Shown here piece after piece: positions 12,258 to 23,623 of a stretch of 64,000 nt of DNA. Numbering within the stretch: the stretch's first letter is position 1; the number at the start of each line of letters is the position of its first letter. The stretch covers positions 8,127,001-8,191,000 of the forward strand of contig NC_087111.1 of assembly GCF_963855985.1 (NCBI RefSeq), written 5' to 3'. The position numbers and the translations under genes are program-made. Origin of the DNA: Ostrinia nubilalis (Eukaryota > Arthropoda > Insecta > Lepidoptera > Crambidae). Below the pieces are notes generated by a model. It did not search any database, was not told where the DNA came from, and worked only from the letters and a program-made list of their open reading frames with translations.

Positions 12258-12395
12258 CCACAGAAAAAAAAAGTCAACGACATTAATTTTGGCGCGCTGT
12301 CACCTCGTCAAGATGCGTTCGGAAACGTGCGCGCATTCCTTTCCTAATTGCATGTATCGCTTCTCTCACGAACACATTTGTCAATTGACGCGCCT
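12258..12395 (+). repeat. Direct repeat flanking the 11942 palindrome, right copy
   Basis: Right copy of the repeat at 11742-11870 with small differences (a few substitutions and a 5-base insertion, ctttc). The pair may be a segmental duplication created with, or before, the palindrome insertion. Confidence 0.7.
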
Positions 12396-13816
12396 CCTTT
12401 ATAAACGGTGTTTAGTCGCTTATTCTTAGCTGCTTATTAAGATTTCAAATTGAACACAAATTGGGTGTCACGCCTAACAGATTTCTAGTTTCTTTATGGG
12501 TGAAAAATATGCTGGTTGACACGAAGACAGGCTCGTTTTCCGGACATCTAAAAGACATCAGTTAGGGTGGTACTGATTGTAATTGGAAGCTAAAAACGTA
12601 CAGCTAATTTCGCGGCACAAATAGGTTTTGTTGATTATTAATTTAAAACAATTTGTCACTTCATGTTGGATTAAGGGAACGCTAATGAGAAGATTCTACA
12701 GAAGAACTCAGTGCGTTAGTTTTGTTTTATTACCTATTACTTTTTCATGCCAAAGCACCCTGAACAGTTTTCTGAAGAAATGGCTTGGGGTCCAGCTCAC
12801 GCACTCTACCAACTCTACACCTCCTTTGTTAAGTGGACTAACTGTAACAAATGATTTTTTAATTTTTCCTCTTAGAATTGATTCTCAAACCATTTAATCC
12901 CAACGCGTTCTAAAAATGATAAAAATTTGGATTGATGGCCACTGGCCAGTTTCAAATAAAATGTGAAATCGCGAAGTGGAAAAATCGCCAGATGAGAGAG
13001 ATTCAAATTCTCGAAATGATAAAAATAATAAAGATCTTATGGCCCGTGGCAAATCAAATGTGAAAAAAAAGCCAAACCCGTCTAATTAGATGGTGTGTTC
13101 TAATTTGACACAGCAGTCAATCACCTGGAGGAGAGAATTACTGCGCTAAACAAATGACGGCCGACACCTCGTCTCTTCGCGCTTGAAAAAAAAACTAATC
13201 TAATTAAAAAGAAGTTCACAAATTGACACTGTCTGGATACGCTTATGCAAGCCTCAAAGAAAAAAAGATCGATTCGTGTTTGAATTTGAAAATCGAATGG
13301 GATTGGATGCAGCGCCATCTGTGGACGGGCGTACAACGCGCGTCGACAAGCGTGCGGATCGATTCGACATGGTGAGTTTTTTAATCCGACGCCTTTAGTC
13401 TTGGGGACTGGGTAGATTTTGGGGTACATAAGTCTTGTTTAAAAGAGTCCGAAGTGTTTGGAATACCTACATAGTAACGACTGAATAAATCCCGTAGAAC
13501 TAATTAATATTAATTAAAATTTAACATTCATTCAAAATTCGTAGTTTAAGACAGAAACAAAAAACAACAATATTTAAAAAAAATCTTCATAAAAAATCGA
13601 GTAGCAAATAACTACTCTCTGCCTACATGATAGGCAATAATAAAAATAGTCACAATAAATGTGTAGAACATATTTTACACTAATAAGTAGAATACGCAAT
13701 AACAAAAATAGTCACAATAAATGTAGAACATATTTTATACTAATAAGTAGGTTGGATATCAAAATTAGGGAGTAGAGAAAAATAAAATAGTGGATTAGGC
13801 AACCTAGCCGGATTAC
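12396..13816. other. Intergenic, no gene seen
   Basis: AT-rich. At 13311-13372 a GC-richer stretch ends in ATG followed directly by a consensus-like splice donor (gtgagt at 13373), which would suit a 5'UTR exon ending at a start codon, but no downstream partner exon could be linked to it. Short A-rich direct repeats lie at 13620-13750 (aatagtcacaataaatgt twice). Confidence 0.25.
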
Positions 13817-14625
13817 TAATGTTTGGCCAAAAAACGTTTCCCAAATTATCTCATCGCAAACAACGTTTCGCAAATTTTTATTTGGCAAATTCTCATTTGG
13901 CAAAGCAACTTATTGCAAACTTTTAATTCGCAAATGTTTTTTTTGGCATATTATTGTTTAGCAAATTATTGTTTGGCAAAGTATGGTTTGCCAAACGTTT
14001 CATTAGGCAAAAATATTTCACGATAAACTATTTACAAAATAATTTGATTGGTGCATAGAATGGTATACAAATTAGCTTGTGGTTATTATTTTGTTTAGTG
14101 GGGAGTTAATATAAAATTTGTTCTACATTAATTTCCTTATTTCATTCTTTGTATCGAAATTTCCAAATGATTCATTAACAATAGAGGTGATTCTAGCGCT
14201 CGGCGGCCGCTGCCGCGGCACGCTTCGCTCGCCTTCGCGCATTAAGGGTCACTGTTCTAACCTAACCTAACCTACTATTTTCTGCAATACCTACTTTTTG
14301 CAACCATACTATTTTCTGCAATGTTTTACATAAAATTATTGTGAAAACCATGATCATGTGCCTTATGCTTTGATTTGTGGGTAACGGTGGGTAAGTATGT
14401 GAAGTGTCAATTTGACCAAACAAATTATTTGGGATATAATATTTGGCAACATAAAACATTTGCTAAATAAACATTTGCCAAGTAAAATTTATCCAAATGA
14501 TAATTTGACCAAATGAATTAGTTGCGAAAAGTACAGTTGCTAAAAGTTCATTTGGGAAATGAAACTTTGGCGATAAGTTGTTTGCGAAGTGAAATTTGGC
14601 GAAAAGTAATTTGGCCAAACGGAAG
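13817..14625. mobile_element. Inverted-repeat element built of TTTGGCAAA sub-repeats
   Basis: Both ends consist of many degenerate copies of a 17-19 base unit with core TTTGGCAAA or its complement (13817-14030 and 14440-14625). The outermost copies are inverted: tgtttggccaaa at the left, tttggccaaac at the right. The middle (14030-14440) is unrelated AT-rich DNA with a GC-rich block at 14195-14250. No transposase coding is visible. Confidence 0.55.
14257..14275. repeat. Short telomere-like CCTAA run
   Basis: ctaacctaacctaaccta is three and a half units of CCTAA/TTAGG, the insect telomeric repeat. At this length it may be chance or an internal telomere-like remnant. Confidence 0.35.
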
Positions 14626-14854
14626 GATACCAACCTAGCCCCTTGCCTACATAAACCAAACGCACCGAGACGAATTCGGATGCCGAACCATCAATTAGTG
14701 AATGCTCTCACAACACTAAAAAAGCATTCCGTTTTTGAAAAACACACGGCTTTGAAACCGATAGACAGCAAAACGAGAAAGTAACGAGAATCAGTTGCAG
14801 CCGCTCGAGGTGGCGAAAAAAAAGGAATACGCTAGGGCTGGCCATAAACGGAAC

Positions 14855-15010
14855 TATACACTATGTTCCCCGAAGACTATAATCCGGGCCTTTTCAAGGC
14901 GAGAGTGAATAGGCACTTACAGGGCAGATATCACATTGTAACACTTAACAAGGCAGGTATTCGACCACAATCGCACCTGATGTTGAGTGGGATGCAGTCT
15001 AGGATGGTAC
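14855..15010 (+). mobile_element. Non-LTR retrotransposon ORF2 C-terminal fragment
   Basis: Translates to [20 protein letters not shown] and nearly matches 58465-58605 ([18 protein letters not shown], then the same FKARVN block). The WNxLP...VFP...FKxRVN pattern is the usual tail of insect non-LTR ORF2 proteins. Here only the tail remains. Confidence 0.55.
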
Positions 15011-15223
15011 ATTTTCAATACTCAATACGTTTATTGCTTCCATAATAGTAATTATGCATAAAAAAAAGAAACACCTACACGTTTCCCGTTTCCCAAATCC
15101 TAAATCCAGCCCTACAACTTCTGAACTCATGTATAGCCAGGAATTACACCTTGACCGCAAACAAGAGCCATACATGTGAAGCCTCTCGTTCCCATCATTG
15201 AAAGTCCTGCTGTGTAGCCTCAG

Positions 15224-15255
15224 ATCATAGAAGGGATTCGATTCCCTTCTATGAT
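15224..15255. repeat. Perfect 13-base-arm hairpin
   Basis: atcatagaaggga, a 6-base loop, then tcccttctatgat. It sits in non-coding DNA with no gene beside it, so a role as a transcript terminator is not supported. Confidence 0.7.
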
Positions 15256-15506
15256 TTGAGTGTGTAGCGATATGCTGCTTGACCGCCATTATAAACCCAA
15301 AAAATTTAAGTTTGTCCACTAAGACCAGTAGGAAAATTAAAAATGAAGAAGAAAAAGAAAACTTAAACTTTCTCTGCTTGAGCTGTGGTTGACTGGTAGA
15401 GAATGCGTAAAGTCAGCTATGTATGTGCAATAAAGATTATAGTAAGTAAATCACTTAGGTTCACAAACGTACGACTAAGTTGTTGTTTGATCAACAACAA
15501 GACTTT

Positions 15507-15590
15507 GGCTGGGTTGCACCATCTTCTTTTAACAAACGTCAAAAATCTGTCAAATTGCATACAAAACATCGTTATAGTGCAACTCAGCCT
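15507..15590. mobile_element. MITE, TAGGCTGAGTTGCACCA family, copy 5 (internally deleted)
   Basis: Ends ggctgggttgcaccatctt and gtgcaactcagcc. The central block aacaaacgtcaaaaatctgt is shared with copy 3. It is shorter than the others by about 35 bases. Confidence 0.65.
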
Positions 15591-15599
15591 GAGCAATAA

Positions 15600-17600
15600 T
15601 TCAGTTCAGCACAGCCTTAACTAGTAGTACCACCACTAAGGTAGTACCATCATAGAAGTCCTAGCGATTTAAAAATTTGTCTATCGGCTTAAAATTTTTG
15701 AGGAACACGTTTTTCTAACATTGTCAGCCCTGCCCTCTCCGCACGTCCGGAAATCGTTACAGAGTTTCGATTGCGTCCGTAATACGTTCGTTTGATTTGA
15801 TTGAAAAATAAAAGCTTTGTTTTTTTTCTTTCCGGCCATCGTGCAGGGTGATTAATCCCATTGCTTGGAAAAATATTATGGACTCAATGTTTCGCTTCTA
15901 CTCGTGCTGAAACGACGAATAGGGATATTTTCAAAAGTCCAGCTGTGTGACGTCATTGATTGTATGTATCTTACTTTTTAACCGACTTCAAGGAGGTTCT
16001 CGGTTCTCATTGCTGCATGTGTTCTGCAGATGATAAAACTTAGTAATTAAGTAAAACTGGTAAAACTGACCTAACCAACTTAGCAAACCTTACAAAGTGA
16101 GTTATTTCAGGAATCTCCAGTTCTGCTACCAGATGACTAGTATTACTATACATATGTATTATTAGTAATCATAATCATACAGAGTTAAATAATTTGTGTT
16201 ATGGTGTCAGATGAATCGTTTCAAACCCATTGAATTATAGTGATAAAACTATTTACCTTATTCTCCTGTAGCTTCAGATCGATCGATACAGAGTGCCATC
16301 TAGCGACACTTAAAGGAATGACTTACTAACAATGTTTAAGGAAACTCAAATGTAAATAATGAAACATTTAAGTCACACTTAATTGATAAGATGTCGCTAA
16401 CTTAAAAGATTTTAATTGACAAAACAACATGATAAATTTCATATCGAGAAGATTGTTAACTTAACAGGGTGAAGTATTTTTTATTTTGTAAACAATTTTT
16501 ATCATTAGTAATATTTAAATTTTAGTTTTTAAGTAATTTTTAGTTTATGTAAATAAAAGCTTATTTTAACTTAACAGGCTTTCTATTTAACTTCTAATAA
16601 TGTTCGACATAGTCACAAGTCAAATAAGGAAATATTGGAAGCCTCCTCGGTCCTTATTAACGAAAAATATTAGGCATTTTTTTCAACCTCCTTAATAACC
16701 AGCCAGCAAACGCCGTTGCCACAAAAAAGAAAAATCGTCGCTGTAAAAAATGGCGGCAGTCGCCGCGCGGGAAAATCTCCCGCCATAACTGGGGAGGATA
16801 CACATTTTGCTGAAAATTTAGGACAATTTAATAAAACAACAAACTTTCTCAAAATATGCGTTATGTAGGTACCTATAATAATTATGCAAATTCGTATGAG
16901 TAATAACACGACTATGTTACGGATAAGGCGATGGCATTAGGAGCTAAACATGACATCTTATTATAATTATTTAGAGTTGTTTTACAAGTGCGTTATTTGC
17001 TACAAAGTCTGTTGTCCTACTAATAACTCCTAATCTAAGTTAATAGCACATGAGACCGTGCATTTTTGTTGCAAATACCACCTAACCTTAATAACTTAAC
17101 ATACAGCCTGATTTTCCCTGATTTTCATCAGTTTATTTTCCCGAATTTCCCATCATTCTGGCCACCCTACCCATAACGTGGGGCGGAGGCCTAATTGGAA
17201 TCCAGTTACAATAAACGCGTCAACCCCGGCGTCGGGGCGGAAAAATAATCACCCTCCGTGGTTTTTAAACTCGGAAGATGGGATAAAAATACCCAGCCAC
17301 CATAAACGAGGAGGCTGCGAGAGGTGATTGAATGATTTTAATAAATTACAACAAACGTCTGTTAATATTTTGGCCGTGTAATTAAAATAAATAACACACA
17401 TGATTTAGTAAGTAAATAAATCAAATCCAATCAAAATATTTAATATTATGTATGTAGGCCCAAACCAATACTTCGGTACAACATATTATTATGGGTTGGT
17501 GCTGAGAATGGTGGTGTGGTAATTTACCTATTATAATCTATTATCACCTTTTTCATAGCTATTAATTGAGCAAAGTTATTATCACACTAGATACTACTGT
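15600..17600. other. Intergenic with two GC-richer islands, no gene
   Basis: AT-rich background. 16690-16800 (ggcggcagtcgccgcgcggg) and 17165-17340 (gtggggcggaggcctaattg; ccaccataaacgagg) stand out by composition. The second holds TAATTG and CCATAAA, words used by homeodomain proteins. This is compatible with enhancers but not evidence of them. Confidence 0.3.
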
Positions 17601-17619
17601 AGGAAACTGGGTCCGATTT

Positions 17620-17735
17620 CACTTGATACTTTTTTATTTTTATGTGTATCTGGTTTTTTGGGTTCCCTTTTGGGAATCGAACCCAAACCCCGTAGACTGA
17701 CTGTCCCACTCACTACCCACTGGAGCATAGAGTCT
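17620..17735 (-). mobile_element. tRNA-derived SINE head
   Basis: On the minus strand tgctccagtgggtagtgag (A-box-like) is followed about 45 bases later by ggttcgattccc (B box), the internal RNA polymerase III promoter of tRNA-type SINEs, then an A-rich tail. There is no tRNA cloverleaf, so it is not a tRNA gene. Confidence 0.6.
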
Positions 17736-17739
17736 ACTT

Positions 17740-20130
17740 TTGCGGTTTTAACAAATAGGTACTTAGCAAAAAATATACTTACAATAGTAGCGTGACCCAT
17801 TTTCGAACAAGGTCGAAAACGTTTAATTGTCTCAGATCCAATTATGTATAAGTAGTACCTACAATCCTACATAATAATGGGGTTACACTTATTAGACCTA
17901 CAGTAAACGGTTTTTTATTTAAATATTTCAATTATGTATAAGTATCATTGGAAGGTCATTTGTGTAGTTAGTTAGATCTTATTTTATAAGAAGGTACAAA
18001 AATGCAGCTACCAATATTTAATAAATCAACTTAGGTATTAAAATATTATAATTTATTACTTCTTTTTTCCAGTGGCATGCGTACGCGATACCTAAACAAA
18101 CTTCATTTTACGCGAGTGAAGCCGCGGGAAAACACTTGTTTTAATCCAAATATCAATCATCGAAGTCAATAAGGCCTATCCAGTGAAATGATTACCCTTT
18201 CACTCGCTCAAATACTAGAATAAACCTTCGCACTATAATTATAAGAACCAATATCCATTGGCGCCGGTATATTGATTCATGGACGGAAGGAAAGCCACAG
18301 TTTATTTTAATAGCAGTGAGTTACATCTGTTTCAAAGTTGAAGAAATAACAATTTGATGCGAAGAGTGGGTAGAGAGTATTTTCTTTTTTGGGTTAATTT
18401 TTAATAAAAAAATCTGGCTTTCGTGGTTTGCTTTTTCCACGCCGGTGTCAAATAGAGTTAACTATCTACTTAAAGCTATCTGTCCTCTTTCTATCAATTC
18501 CAAACATTTCAGTATTTCAGATATTTGTTTTATCAAAATAATATGTTAGTTAATATCAATAATAGAATATCTACTTCCTACCTATATTTTAAAATTAAAA
18601 AGTCCGCTTGGAAAAACTTGGGAGAAAATAAAACAAAATAAAACCACCAAGTTTTCTTTTTAATCAAAACCTATAGTTTTGAAAAGTTTTATGGCTTTTA
18701 CAACTTGTATACGTTTTGCCACAGCAACTGTGTCATAGTCTTATTGCTCACTTTGACTGTGCTCATTATTCAAGATCAAGGCCAACCGCGGCGATTAGCG
18801 ATAATCGCTGGAATAAAATTAGCGAACTGCGGATAAGTCACCAAGTGTCCTGTTGAACGCCTTGCATTGTTATGCATATTGCTTGGCTAAATAGGTCGGA
18901 CTTGCCTTGGTAACTTTGTTGAGATTGTTTAGTTAGAACAATTAGGCAAAATTAAAAAAAAACATTCCAAGTTTTCAATCATTTTACCTTCCTACCTATC
19001 TTTAAGGTGACACTCAATAATTTCTTATATGAGTGTTAATTTTAAAACATGGCCTTTAAGCAATTGGTCTTTGAAACTATGCCTACCATAGATCTGACAT
19101 AACTTTACACGTAGGTGTACAACACAATGCCTACCATAGATCAGATATACCATACATGCGTAGATACTACAACACATTTCTTATTTTGACCACAGATGGA
19201 TGATAAGTTATGGTTTGACCACGAAAATGTGAGTCGCAACACAAAATTATGATGTTTTTTACGTTTCATAGCCCCGATTAACTCATCATCGTCATTCTGC
19301 TGAACATAAGCCTCCCCCAATGATTTCTAATTAACTTATAAAAAAAAATTGTATTGTCGATGATACTGAATAAACATTTTTTCTTTCTTTCTTTCAAAAT
19401 CTCTCTACACTGTCTCTACAATTAAATAGATCGACTGATGCTGAGAAGAAGTGCTGTCATCTGCTCTACGACAGAATGTCCACTAAAGTCAGCTTATAAA
19501 TTGTAACTGACAAAAAAAGTAAGAGTAAGTAATTGTTTAAACCCCGAAATAACACTAACCCATTACACCAACACAAAAACTCCTCCTAATTTAACGGCAT
19601 TAATGTCTTCATACGGCCTTCTACAAAAAATGCTCATTAAAATCCTTACTATCACTCTCAATCAATTACTTTTTGCAAAGCAGAAAAAATCTTGTGAAGG
19701 GAACGTCGTTGAAAACAAAGGTTTTACACACAGAAGTAATTGTAGCGGCCGACAGGTCGCACGTCTTTGTTATTATCAATTTATCAAAACTTTATTAAAT
19801 ATTTAATTGTGAGAAGTTATTGATAACTTCTGCGTGGGCTGTTTTTAATATGATTGATAACCTTAAGTTGAAATGGCGGCAATATTTGGCAGCTTCCTTG
19901 GGTAAGTGGTAATGATAAGATTGTTTTTTTATGCAGTTATGGAATTGTACATCGTTTCCGGGGTTCAGTTAAATAAGTAGGTACCCAGAAACTTCTTACT
20001 GTTCGTAGTCATCAATGCTACTTATGTGGTGTGTATGATAAATAAATAATTAAAAAAAAACATTTCTTGATTTAAATCGTTAATTTAACTTAACATTTCA
20101 CGAGTGCGTTAACAGGCAGGACACTATATA
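17740..20130. other. Intergenic, no gene seen
   Basis: AT-rich. It contains a possible Helitron scrap (gaagccgcgggaaaacac at 18118), an RTE scrap (cattctgctgaacataagcc near 19290-19330) with a LINE-like tail (ctgaataaacattttttctt), and a short GC-rich island at 18780-18850. A repeated phrase (tgcctaccatagatc) occurs at 19080 and 19128. Confidence 0.3.
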
Positions 20131-20133
20131 TAA

Positions 20134-20279
20134 CGCCCGTATTTACAAACGATACTTACTTAAGTGAAGCAGAAAATCGAATGCACAGCGTTGCATAGAG
20201 CTCTGTGATTGGTTCGTGTGTCACCCTGTGCGTCCACGCGCACTGTGAGACCTCATAGTAATGTTTGTGAATACGGGCG
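20134..20279. mobile_element. 146-base MITE with 3-base TAA target duplication
   Basis: Termini cgcccgtatttacaaac and gtttgtgaatacgggcg are inverted repeats, and TAA flanks both ends exactly. A second copy at 34868-35015 is flanked by TCA on both ends. A 3-base duplication of the form TNA is typical of PIF/Harbinger-type elements. Confidence 0.8.
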
Positions 20280-20282
20280 TAA

Positions 20283-21557
20283 TACACAACGAACCACATG
20301 CCCCAAGACGGGCCGGAGCATGTGGAGAACATGCGGAGTCCATGAAACACACCTGTGTACTGTGCGAATACGACGCGCTAGAACTACTATGATGGGTCTC
20401 CTGGGGTCGGCTTATCGGGAAACAAAACACAAAAGATCCCAATGGTTCGAAGTAAGATAAGATAACATAACATTTAAAGCCTTCATTTAAATCACAATAA
20501 AAAACATTACATTATGTAAAAAATATAGGTAACCTGGTTAACTCTATGAACCTCAACACCTGTCACCTCTTTCTTTTAGGGATGTAATAATCTCTCCTTG
20601 ATATTCTAGCAAGTTACCTTCAAATTAACTTTAGAATAGTAACTAATTTTATGAAATATCTTTCAATAAAATTAAATTAACCTCTACTTTTTTAATACTC
20701 AGATTCAGTCAACCGGGTCAGGCTATGTTCCTACGTTGCTTGTTTACTGTGTTGTTACAATAAACATGACACTGTAAGTTTTTTTTATTGGACATTACCG
20801 ATAGAAGCGGTTAAATTCGTGATTCAAAACAACTGTGGGATTTTTCTGGTTTTTACACAAATAATTGTAATTAAAGAGATTGCAATCAGGTAGGTATTAA
20901 ATTAACTCCGAAAAGAAGAATTGTTAAATGCACGATGAATTGCCAAAACTAAAAGGAAACTTATTGATAGCTCGCACACTAAGTTTTATGAAACTAAATA
21001 GGTAGGCATATTTCATTTTCATGTAGAACAACAAACAAACAAAAACAATGACTCGCGTTTGCACTGGGAATCGAACGGCCAACCAAAAGCCATGTGTGTG
21101 TATGTTGCGAAAGAGTGGTTACTGTTTTCGATACGCCTTTGATTTATTTAAGCTTAAAGATCAAAAGCTCCCCAAGCAGTGAATCATGAATTCATGATGC
21201 TAATAACTACTTATACTCGTACAACTTTTTATTTAAGCTAAATACCTGACACAAAAAGTCTAATAAGCTCCACTAATACCACAGAATAAACTAATACCTA
21301 CGTATAGACAAAAAGGACACAATAAATTAGTACCTATAGACTTAAACCTGTTGCCCTTCACTTCTAAGATTACTTGGTGCTATAAATATTCAATTGGTCT
21401 GTTACTAACAATATTTATTATAGTTAAATACTATTATAAAGAGCCTGCGGGTGCATCTAGTCGATTCGGAATTCCCACCTGGCAAACTATGTTTTATTGA
21501 TGAAAACAATCAGAAAAAAGTAGTTTGAAAGTATTAAGCGCCTACCTCGAAATACTA
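20283..21557. other. Intergenic, no gene seen
   Basis: No coding signal. At 21060-21085 the minus strand carries gttcgattccc, a B-box-like sequence that may be the remnant of another tRNA-derived SINE; no matching A box is clear. Confidence 0.3.
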
Positions 21558-22957
21558 ATAGTCCAGTCATTTAAGCTTAAATTAGGTAAGAATCTCGGAA
21601 TTAGAGATACCCAGCTGTAAGTCTGTAAATACTTGTATATTGACACCCTAAAAGTTGTCTCAAAACCTACATATGGTAGGGTGTAAGCAACTATTAAATT
21701 TTAAGGTCAAAGGTCACAAAAATCGGTTTTTTGCGCTTTTTTTGGAAATATCTCATTTCCTATGGGTTTTTTGCTATTTGTATTTATTATCAATATTGTA
21801 GAATACTAAATTCTCTACAAATTTTGTTTAAAATTTTTTTTTATACGGTGAACCGTTTTCGAGATAGAGGGCGGAGAGCGCGCGGTCACTGCATCACTTC
21901 AGGTCAACTTAAGCGGTTTAGGTTTTTCATACAAAAGGATTTTCCCGCTAATTCCCGTGGGAATTTCGGTAATTACTTGTTGTAAATAAGCTTTAAGTTT
22001 ACTAAGGTACCTACATGCCAAATTTCAAGCGTCTAACTTCCGTTAAGCGTTTATATTTTTCATACAAAAGGATTTTCCCGCTAATTCCTGTTCCCGTGGG
22101 AATTCCTAAGTAAACTATAACCTGCCCAGGTGTATGAAGAATAATTGTACCAAGTTTCGTTAAAATCCATCGAGTAGTTTTTGTTTCTATAAGGAACATA
22201 CAGACGGACAGACAGACAGACAAAAATTTTACTGATTGCATTTTTGGCATCAGTATCGATCACTAATCACCCCCTGATAGTTATTTTGAAAATATATTTC
22301 ATGTATAGAATTCTGTCCGTCTGTATGTTCCTTATAGAAACAAAAACTACTCGACGGATTTTAACGAAACTTGGTACAATTATTCTTCATACACCTGGGC
22401 AGGTTATAGTATACTTAGGAATTCCCACGGGAACAGGAATTAGCGGGAAAATCCTTTTGTATGAAAAATCTAAACGCTTAACGGAAGTTAGACGCTTTAA
22501 ATTTGGCATGTAGGTACCTTAGTAAACTCAAAGCTTAGTTACAACAAGGAATTCCCGAAATTCCCACAGGAATTAGCGGGAAAATCCTTTTGTATGAAAA
22601 ATCTAAACCGCTTAAGTAGACCTGAAGTGATGCAGTGACCGCGCGCTCTCCGCCCTCTATCTCGAAAACGGTTCACCGTATAAAAAAAGTTTTTAAACAA
22701 AATTTGTAGAGAATTTAGTATTCTACAATATTGATAATAAATACAAATAGCAAAAAACCCACAGGAAATGAGATATTTCTAAAAAAAGCGCAAAAAACCG
22801 ATTTTTGTGACCGTTGACCTTGAAATTTAATAGTTGCTTACACCCTACCATATGTAGGTTTTGAGACAACTTTTAGGGTGTCAATATACACGTATTTACA
22901 GACTTACAGCTGGGTATCTCGAATTCCGAGGTGAACTTACTATAATGACTGGACTAT
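21558..22957. mobile_element. 1.4 kb long-inverted-repeat element
   Basis: Two arms of about 650 bases (21558-22210 and 22311-22957) are near-identical reverse complements around a roughly 100-base spacer. Ends are gtccagtcat and its complement, both flanked by TA. ORFs at 21731, 22011, 22081 and 22244 are arm sequence read in different frames and mirror each other; they are not genes. Confidence 0.75.
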
Positions 22958-23470
22958 AATGCCAACCAGTTACTTGAAATTACGTTGAATTATTTAATAC
23001 ATTATTCAGATCTAGGTTCCAGCCAGATGCTTATCCAATATCTAGATTTACCCTGCTCTAAGCTCTAGAGCACTGATACTTTACCAAATGTAGAGCTAGG
23101 TATAGGTAAATGTAATGCAAGGTCTAAACTAAATTATTTTCTCTACTATAACCCGATATATTCTGGATTCAACAATTTGGTGGTGTGTATATGGAAACCT
23201 AGCACCTAGCACTTCATGTTGGTTTGTATTCCTGTGAAATAACTATGCCTATTCAGAAACTTCAACGCGTCAATGTTCATTGATTCTACTGTCCAAAGAG
23301 CCACTATAATTGTTTGTACATGCAATAAACGTTTTGAATTTGAATTTGAACCCACCTGATAGGTGCTTATCAGATCGGAGTGAATCACAAAGAGAATTAG
23401 TGAATTATAACCCTGCAAACTTGAACCGCCACAGTTTCTGATGTATAAATAGAACTTCCTAACTCCACAG
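22958..23470. other. Upstream of transporter exon; LINE-type tail
   Basis: Holds a retroposon-like 3' end (tgcaataaacgttttgaatttgaatttgaa region, 23322-23350) and then the pyrimidine tract and AG acceptor of the first recognised transporter exon. The initiator exon of the transporter was not found here. Confidence 0.35.
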
Positions 23471-23623
23471 CAAGCTACGGCAGCCTCTGCACAGGGATGT
23501 CGATGGGCTGGACGTCGCCCGTGCTGCCTCAGCTGCGCGGACCCAACTCGCCTCTGGCGACGCCACCCACGCTGCAAGAGGAGTCCTGGATCGGATCGCT
23601 GCTGGTGCTCGGAGGACTCTTCG
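23471..23623 (+). CDS. Transporter exon 1 of those found (TM1-TM2)
   Basis: Acceptor ccacag, donor gtaata. It starts with the last two bases of a codon and ends after one base of a Gly codon. It encodes SYGSLCTGMSMGWTSPVLP..., then WIGSLLVLGGLFG, the second transmembrane helix. The WIGSLLxLGxLFG pattern is typical of Tret1-like proteins. Confidence 0.85.

Noticed and set aside
13311..13375. Possible first exon of the transporter (ATG directly followed by gtgagt)
   Set aside because: The junction phase does not fit exon 23471 without another exon, which I could not find, and the gcgccatctgtgg phrase is common in lepidopteran repeats.
14257..14275. Interstitial telomere
   Set aside because: Only about 3.5 TTAGG units inside a transposon-like element; too short to claim a chromosome fusion site.
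15224..15255. Transcription terminator
   Set aside because: A perfect hairpin, but no adjoining gene, and intrinsic terminators of this type are not used by insect RNA polymerase II.
17620..17735. tRNA gene
   Set aside because: A and B boxes are present, but the acceptor and anticodon arms do not pair; a SINE head is the better reading.
22011..22513. Conserved-looking repeated peptide (ETKTTRWILTKLGT)
   Set aside because: It lies in both arms of the 21558-22957 inverted repeat, has no complete gene structure and is typical of a non-coding lepidopteran repeat.
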